A DNA stretch of 64,000 bases from Sphagnum compactum. Taxonomy: Eukaryota; Bryophyta; Sphagnopsida; Sphagnales. The DNA lies in NCBI GenBank assembly GCA_965153455.1, contig OZ234494.1, positions 9,548,001 to 9,612,000 of the forward strand, in the 5' to 3' direction. Positions 58,276 to 64,000 of the stretch are shown in pieces (the stretch's first letter is position 1; the number at the start of each line of letters is the position of its first letter). The notes beneath the pieces are model-generated. The model worked only from the letters and a program-made list of their open reading frames with translations, was not told where the DNA came from and ran no database searches. The position numbers and the translations under genes are program-made.

Positions 58276-58370
58276 CACCAACTAGCTTGGAGTGGTCATA
58301 AATCCATTCATTTTTCTGGTTGATGAGCACCATGTCCTCAAATTCAGCATCCCAGATGACATTGGCATCA
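58276..58370 (-). pseudogene. Orphan exon, unknown protein
   Basis: A 95-bp segment with acceptor CCGTGTTAG| and donor TTGGTG|GTGAGC. It encodes DANVIWDAEFEDMVLINQKN and then EWIYDHSKLVG without a stop. The acidic/aromatic composition and clean splice sites suggest a real donor exon. I do not recognise the family. Confidence 0.45.
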
Positions 58371-59386
58371 CTAACACGGTAGTGTTGCAAATAAAAGACA
58401 CATTGCATTGATGTCCTTTCCAAACCAATCTGCAACGAACTCCCATTCTTTGAGACACAGAAGCACAAAATACCAACACCTTATCCTCACTTCAAGTTGC
58501 AACAAGCTTGTGATGGTAAGCTTCATTTTCATTGTAGCTTTTTAGCACACTAGTTACCTAAGACTAGAAGAAGATGGATCATAAGATGAGCCTCATGAAA
58601 ATGACATTGAGAAGTATACTTTTCTCTTTCTCATGAGCCTTTCCTCTTCACTCCCAAATTTGTACAAATTCTAGCTCTTACAAACATGTACCTACCTTTT
58701 CTTGCACAGGTGAGTTAATACCTACAAACCAACAACATTGTTCCATAAGTAAAAAAAGTGGTACCTTAAGTGCATTTTGGATTATCTGAACACCAACTTT
58801 TTAATCAAAATTTGCAGTTGGGAGCTTATCAAGATCTCATGAGGCATACAAAAGTGCCACACCTCCACCTAGAGACAGTCACACACAAACAGATGAGTTT
58901 TCTAATCAATACCCACAATGAGCACACACAAGCAAGACTGGGATTACAAAACTCTACAGTTAGGCAATATTTAAGCGATGATCTGTGCTGGGGTGAGACT
59001 CATACTGGGAACTATGTGTTCCTCCACTGCTGCCTTGGTGTCACACGTTCTTCTCATTAACCTCTACTTCACTTGCTCCACCAATCTGCTATCAGTAATA
59101 CCATCTGAGTGACCCAAACAAAAGGCAAGCACAAAGGCTCCCCAAGTATGAAATGGAAAAAAATACTTTTACATGTACAGATTTGAGAACTTTTGCATCC
59201 CTCCCTGATCTACATGAGTTGACTACCTACATATGCATCTATTATATGCATTGGTGCGGCACAACCTTGCATGCCCAATGGTGATGGTCACATTGCGCTG
59301 TGAGGCATTCTACCACTGTCAGCCAGGTTTTTCTCCAGCAGTAAAATGAGGAGAACTTGAAAGTGCAGAGAGCAATGATATACTAC

Positions 59387-59886
59387 CTGATCTGCAGGTG
59401 TGAAGAAGTTATATTTACAGGTGCGGCAGCACTGTCTTCATCCACTGGTGTAACCTCCTTCACAACAACGTTACTCTGCTCCTCCTGTGACGGACTCCAC
59501 ACGGCAGCTTCAGAGCTTTGAAAGCAACTCTGGGTCTGTCTAGCTGCAACTTCAGTTTTACCCTCTCCCGCAACTCTCAGCTGGACCTTGTCTTCATTCA
59601 TGCCCAATTGTGATGGTGCAACCAGATGGAAGGCAATGCTTGCTGACTGCCTTTTATCTATAACAACATGATTTGTCACACTCTCAACACTTGATACTTG
59701 TGAGTCTATCTCTGATGGTAAATTCTCCTTCAATGACTCCTGTTCATTGATATTATTGGCCTTGTTGCACTGTCCTGAATTAATGCCAGTGTCCTGTAGA
59801 ATCCGGCCTGCCACAGTAGCCAACAGCTCAAAAAACCCTGTGCGGGCAACCACTGCTGACTGGCACCATGCAGCTTCTCCTCAGCC
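59387..59886 (-). pseudogene. Telomere-repeat-binding (TRP/TRFL-like) protein, exon 2
   Basis: A 500-bp exon, acceptor TGTGTGCAG| and donor GATCAG|GTAGTA. Read in phase with exon 1 it gives Gly, TGA stop, then GEAAWCQSAVVARTGFFELL and ATVAGRILQD. Plant TRP1/TRFL proteins have an N-terminal FDLLATVAGKLLLE signature at this place, followed by a disordered Ser/Glu-rich stretch, as here (KEVTPVDEDSAAAP). The family binds TTTAGGG repeats through a C-terminal Myb domain, which is not in this window. The TGA probably replaces an Arg codon (CGA). The remaining ~160 codons are open. Confidence 0.55.
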
Positions 59887-60215
59887 CTGCACACACATCA
59901 ATGCACAACCTGAACATCAACATGTTTGTTCATATCCAAAGCTTGAAATCCATATATCAATCAGAAACAAAGGGGAAAATGAAGAGCCTTGCACAGTTAC
60001 AGAAATGACATGAACGAGCAAATAAATGCATCCTGCCTCACTTACAGGAAATCAAATGAGGAGAAGTGTGAAGAGCAGGTAAAATCAGACTCAAAACAAA
60101 AGAAAGTGTCTACAGAAAAACAAATGCTGCATATTATGCAACAGCTTCAGATGGAGACAACCAGTAAAGACCCATGGAAGCAGAAAGGGAACCCATTGAA
60201 AGAAGCAATCAATAC

Positions 60216-60299
60216 CCGAGAAGAGCGCATCGCCCGGGGTAGTGCAGGCCCATCATATCCAGGAGACCCACCACTGAATCTGCGTCCTCGAGCTTCCAT
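60216..60299 (-). pseudogene. Telomere-repeat-binding (TRP/TRFL-like) protein, exon 1
   Basis: ATG at 60,299. 28 codons to donor CTCGG|GTATTG, in phase 0. It encodes MEARGRRFSGGSPGYDGPAL then PRAMRSSR. Plant TRP proteins begin MVLQKRLDYGFNGYQVP--PRA-RS-R, so the GY--P--PRA-RS-R pattern fits. It joins exon 2 after a ~329-bp intron. Taken alone this exon is short, but the pair with the FELLATVAG exon supports the family. Confidence 0.5.
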
Positions 60300-61768
60300 C
60301 TTCCCCTCACACTACTACCCTTGCATCCAACTTGACATTCTTCCAATGGAATTACACAATTGTTGTCATATATGATCTCTTGAATGCAAAAACCGTGTTC
60401 CAAAATTCAATATCGTGTTCTCAGGATTGTTGTTCCATAGGGACTTCAAATGTTGACCACCAGACGTACAGCCCACAGCCAGAACAAAAATTATCTTCAG
60501 ATATTGTTCCCCATTTTGGTGGATTCTTCTGTACAGGAACAGAACAACACAAAAGCAACATTCAGTAAACTTGGCAGTTATGAAGCTTCCAAAATTACAG
60601 AAATAGTCAAATTTACAGCCTCTCAGAGATCTCCAGTAGACAAACACACAATCTGCTTCATTTCCTTGAAGAAGGTGAAGGAAAATCAAAGAATTCCTAA
60701 AGATTGGAACAAAACCCAATCATAGGTTCTTCCAACTCAGTCTTGCAGCAATGGCTGTGGTTCTGGAACCATTGAAGAAGACACATAACTGCATATTACT
60801 CCTTTGAAATCTCAGTGCCAAACCCCAATCAGTGGTTCCTTTCTTGTTTCCATGGTGCTTAACCAACTTCTCAATCCAATCAAAGAACAAAGGACCAAAG
60901 AGGCTCAAACAAAAGAGGCCTGCACATTTGTGAGATAACATGAAGCAGCACCACAACAGTGAAAACAAACAATGCATTATTCCAAGACTGGCATTGAACC
61001 ATGGCAATCCAACAGCATGGATGTCCATGGTGACTTCATAGCATGCTCATTGATCTAATGGGTTACACCTGGGGGGCAGCTTAAATCACAGACAGAAAGT
61101 GTTCAATCTGTTAATTGGTTGCATCCCAGAGAGTAAAACCTCTCTATTGGTAGTCCTCAGGATCACTGCAAAAACCTTCCGGGAATGAGGGTAACAAACA
61201 GGATCAAAGTTCTGACGTACTACCTACAACTCTTAAAAACCCATACTGTAACTCTTTTATGTTTCTCAACACACTTTCTTCAAACAGAAGCTCTCTCCCA
61301 AAAAAATTCTGACTCTACTGGGAAAAACAAATATTCTGAACAAAAAAAAGCGCAGCAGCAGCAGCATCTGACATCATCATCATCATCATCCTACCACCAG
61401 GGCAAATTTTTTTGTGAAAAATAAAACTTATTAGTGACATAATAATAAGCAAGAGACATTTGAGATCTCAACAAGCTCAACACGACTACTGATACAGAAA
61501 TTCCCCCTCCCCACAAAACAAAGAGAAGAAGCAATAAGATGCTTTCTCCCAGACAGAGAGAGTACTGCCTGCCATGCCACTCGCTCACATACATGCTTCC
61601 TTGGAAAACCATTGTTGTTGTTGAATTGGCAGGCAAAACCTAACCAACTAACCAGAAAGTGTCCTCCTTCACATGGACAATACTTCTGCTTGTTCTTCTT
61701 CATGTAGCAAAGACTTGCAACCGAGAGAGAAGCTCTTCCTAGCGAGCGAGAGAGAGAGAGAAACATAC
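60300..61768. other. Interval between TRP-like and ABC1K fragments
   Basis: No exon is recognised. A GA microsatellite lies at about 61,744-61,761, CATCAT and CAGCAG runs near 61,350-61,390. The expected next ABC1K exon is absent. Confidence 0.4.
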
Positions 61769-61894
61769 CCAGGACTCCTTCCCTGGAATGGAACGACGAA
61801 AGAAGAAATTCATAATCGCCATAGAATCCTCTGGCATGTCCATCCAGAGCTTCAACCCTAATTCAGCAAATGACAAAAGTGCAGCATAATCACC
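61769..61894 (-). pseudogene. ABC1-family kinase (ABC1K, At5g24810-like), downstream exon
   Basis: A 126-bp exon, acceptor TTTTGTGCAG| and donor TCCTGG|GTATGT. It encodes GDYAALLSFAELGLKLWMDM followed by PEDSMAIMNFFFR. Compared with the family pattern GD--ALLSAFAEMGLKLRLDMP one residue is missing in the LLS-FAE step. It continues the 62,006-62,127 exon in frame. ABC1K proteins are atypical plastid/mitochondrial kinases; the plant At5g24810 type also bears a beta-lactamase-like domain, not found here. Open, but the gene is truncated on both sides. Confidence 0.75.
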
Positions 61895-62005
61895 CTGCAC
61901 AAAAGAAATTCAGCCAACATTGTCAACCCACTGAAATATCCCACTTCAATCAGCTTAGGTGAAAAACTCACATTACTGAAGATTCAAGAAAATAAGTCCA
62001 GAAAC

Positions 62006-62127
62006 CTCTGCACAGGCAAGAAGCATTTTCGCAAGTGCTTGCCTTTTGGAAAATGACAGGCTCTTAGTGAGGCCAAAATCCAGAAGAATGGGCTTAAAAG
62101 GGGGCTCCTTGCTCACAAGAAAATTTC
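62006..62127 (-). pseudogene. ABC1-family kinase (ABC1K), catalytic-loop/DFG exon
   Basis: A 122-bp exon with acceptor GTGCATGCAG| and donor GCAGAG|GTTTCT. It encodes NFLVSKEPPFKPILLDFGLT and then SFSKRQALAKMLLACAE. This is the kinase GN(F)L and DFG region, with the metal-binding Asp of DFG kept. The preceding H-DPHPGN catalytic-loop residues are lost: upstream sequence belongs to a different gene. The 111-bp intron to the next exon is clean and in phase. Open but a fragment. Confidence 0.78.
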
Positions 62128-62212
62128 CTGCATGCACCCATACCCTGGTCATGAAAGAATGATTCCCAGAATTGTTTGCAGAATTTGCAACAGTTGGTTG
62201 CATGCGTGATGA

Positions 62213-62657
62213 TCATCCTGTTATCCCTTGTCCAGCAAATGTGTCTGCGAAAACCTGTATATTGGCATCAGGAGGCTCACCAAACAAGTCACCACCATAA
62301 TTCTGATCCAAAGAATCATCAGGTGGGTCCTGCAACCAGGAGATCATCTCATCATCTTGGATGTTGATGATTGGTGATGTCACCTGGTGGCCCCCAGCTG
62401 CAATTACAAAAGAAGTAGTAGTTTCATCATCATCACTGTTCTTGTTGCTGGCTGCTGCCACTTCCAGCATCTCTTGTGTCATTGATGGCAACACACCATC
62501 ACCGTCCTCTTCTATCTCTTGTCCAACACCCCAACTAGATGCATAACTCAGCTGCTGTGCATTACAACCTTCAGCACTCACACCTTGCATCTCAAAATGC
62601 CTATTTTCTACATCCCCATTTTCCATCCAAACCATTTCCAGACTGTCTTGGTCAGGC
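62213..62657 (-). pseudogene. PHYTOCHROME-INTERACTING FACTOR (PIF) N-terminal exon
   Basis: After acceptor GTATGCAG| (62,658) the minus strand encodes RPDQDSLEMVWMENGDVENR, the counterpart of the CRPD-DLVELLWQNGQVV active-phyB-binding (APB) motif. Acidic sequence and DDEMISWLQDPPDDSLDQNY with DLFGEPP follow; this is the conserved second PIF block (EDEM-SWL-YPL-D-----C-E-F-E-P). PIFs are nuclear bHLH factors degraded after red-light-activated phytochrome binds. Here the APB core has an extra Met, Leu-to-Met and Gln-to-Asp changes. The bHLH exons are absent and the frame ends at TGA, about 85 bp before the ABC1K exon. A possible first coding exon (MAKRDGELDLELGFDD) lies at about 62,700-62,760. 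Confidence 0.7.
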
Positions 62658-63211
62658 CTGCATACACAAAACCAATAGCCCAAAAGAAAGAACATCATCA
62701 AAGCCCAACTCTAAGTCTAGTTCCCCATCTCTTTTTGCCATGCAGTGTTGCCAACCAAAACCCATGAAGAAAATTGCATTGCAAAACCTCACGAACCAAC
62801 CAGGGATATATTTATTTGAACACACAAGAACAAGAACATGACTTGGATTGAATAACAACTTGATGCCAGACTTCTTGCACAGCCAGACTTCTTACGCAGA
62901 TGCCAAGTCAGGGAGGTGATCTCTTCTTTGGTGGTGGTGGATTGAATCGCCTTTTGCTTTGACTGCTGCTGCTGGCGTTGTGTTTGTCACAGCATCGAGC
63001 ATTCACCAATCCAGCAGGTATGCCATTTACAAAGACTCATGTGGCTCTGAAATCCAATTGAAAGTCTCCTGGGTTTGCAATGCAGTAGCTTCAGACATTA
63101 TGCAGGAGGAAGAGGAGAAGGAGGAGCTCAGAATCACACAGAAACAAAAGAAAAAGAAGAAGAAGAAGAAAGAAATACTGTAGCAAGAATTTCAGGGGAA
63201 GAAAGCTCAGC
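62658..63211. other. 5' flank of the PIF fragment
   Basis: It may contain a decayed first PIF exon (62,700-62,760, minus) ending near a weak GT. A purine-rich GAAGAAG block lies at 63,100-63,172. No promoter was identified. Confidence 0.3.
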
Positions 63212-63375
63212 ACACACCTTGCTTGAGGGATTTCTTCTCAAGCTCTCACTATTATCTGCTGCTGCAACACACCACCTTGCTTGAAGGATTTTTCTCAAGT
63301 TTTCATGACTTTGCACTATTTGCTGCTGCTGCTGCTGCACACCATCTTGGTTTTTTGAAGGATTTCTGAAGACCT
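63212..63375 (+). repeat. Three diverged ~55-75-bp tandem units with CTGCTG tracts
   Basis: CACACCTTGCTTGAGGGATTT, CACCACCTTGCTTGAAGGATTT and CACCATCTTGGTTTTTTGAAGGATTT each precede CTCAAG- and TGCTGCTGC-type words. Variation in the CTG run (2 to 5 units) sits between units. Confidence 0.75.
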
Positions 63376-64000
63376 TTCAATGAGTGCTCCATAGCTTCTA
63401 TTGGGTTTGAGATTTGGAGCAAACCTATGCTTTTCTTGACACATAGGTAGTGAGTGTCCTTGAGAGCGTGTGTCAAACAGTTGAGATATCCCACATATTG
63501 GGTCTGAAATCTAGTGTTTGTGGTGGTTTGCCAACCCCCCACCCCCCAACAGATCAGTAACTAGTAATTCCACAATCCCAAAACTTGCACAAACAAGGCT
63601 GCCACAGCAACAACAAAAGCAGCAAGAATTGGGTGCATTGTGATATCAATTCTTGACTTCTTGAAAAGCTTTGCGGGAACACACTGGCCATCATGGGTAC
63701 CATCCAGCAGCAACAGTAAACACTGCCTACATGCAAGTGAAGCTTTGTTCCAATGCAAAGAACAGGCCTCTATGATCTCCATGGAAGGAGAAATACTAGA
63801 GCTGAATCCTATCTTCAAACTCAGAGCCAACACTCTCACTGTTGTTGTTAGCATCAATGTCCAAAAGATGGTGTAAAGAAACAAGGGCTGCACTGCAAGT
63901 TTCAAGAAGAATGACTGCCCTGCCTGTATTTGTGAAACAGAGCAATCCAAGAATCAGGATCACACTGCATGTCTGATGCACATATCTACATCAAAAAGAA
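63376..64000. other. Window end, possible further gene fragment
   Basis: The minus strand has overlapping open frames of 129 and 61 codons (63,561-63,981; TGRAVILLETCSAALVSLHH). The composition is gene-like, but no family was recognised and splice limits are unclear. Confidence 0.3.

Noticed and set aside
61769-62127. Functional ABC1K gene
   Set aside because: Only two exons are present. The catalytic loop upstream and all downstream exons are missing, and the upstream sequence belongs to a PIF.

Overview
This is AT-rich, repeat-dominated nuclear DNA of a land plant. Plant-specific families show this: a PHYTOCHROME-INTERACTING FACTOR N-terminus, an ABC1-kinase exon pair of the Arabidopsis At5g24810 type, a TRP/TRFL-type telomere-repeat-binding start, chloroplast-type translation initiation factor IF-2 and plant-type ANKRD13. 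A seed-free plant with a large genome (fern, moss or lycophyte) is my guess from the style of the elements; it is not shown by the sequence. No intact host gene, rRNA or tRNA gene was recognised. Almost every recognisable coding stretch is broken.

1-4.5 kb and 34.8-40.7 kb are arms of one large inverted duplication. Each carries a dead LINE (AP-endonuclease, reverse transcriptase, Cys/His tail) plus 1.5 kb of common 3' flank. Both copies have the same two premature stops. The 30-kb spacer holds dispersed ~175-bp and ~155-bp repeat families, foldback (MITE-like) elements near 7.0, 7.1, 8.4 and 19.1 kb, a decayed second type of reverse transcriptase (12.6-13.4 kb), tandem duplications (14.8-15.6, 21.8-22.3, 29.2 kb), minisatellites (16, 20 and 26.3 kb) and a broken C2H2 zinc-finger ORF (27.7 kb).

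41.1-42.0 kb holds the DUF6570-type N-terminus of a Helitron helicase-like protein, decayed, on the minus strand. From 43.7 to 46.9 kb there are isolated exon-like pieces: BRCT (TopBP1/MEI1-like), CNNM/DUF21, an SF1/BBP-like piece on the opposite strand, and the last exon of IF-2. A full-length but dead Copia element (48,087-53,355, TSD ATGGG) follows.

53.5-62.7 kb is higher in GC and consists of fragments of at least seven unrelated genes, all on the minus strand, several with introns and usable splice sites. In transcription order: PIF, ABC1K, TRP/TRFL, an unknown exon, a coiled-coil protein, the IF-2 GTP-binding domain and ANKRD13. Mixed fragments in one orientation with retained introns are what DNA-level multi-gene capture by a Helitron (or Pack-MULE) produces. 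Helitron coding sequence lies in cis, but I could not find the element's ends. This chimeric cluster is the most interesting part of the window. Its stops are largely consistent with C-to-T change at Arg codons, as expected for methylated, silenced DNA.
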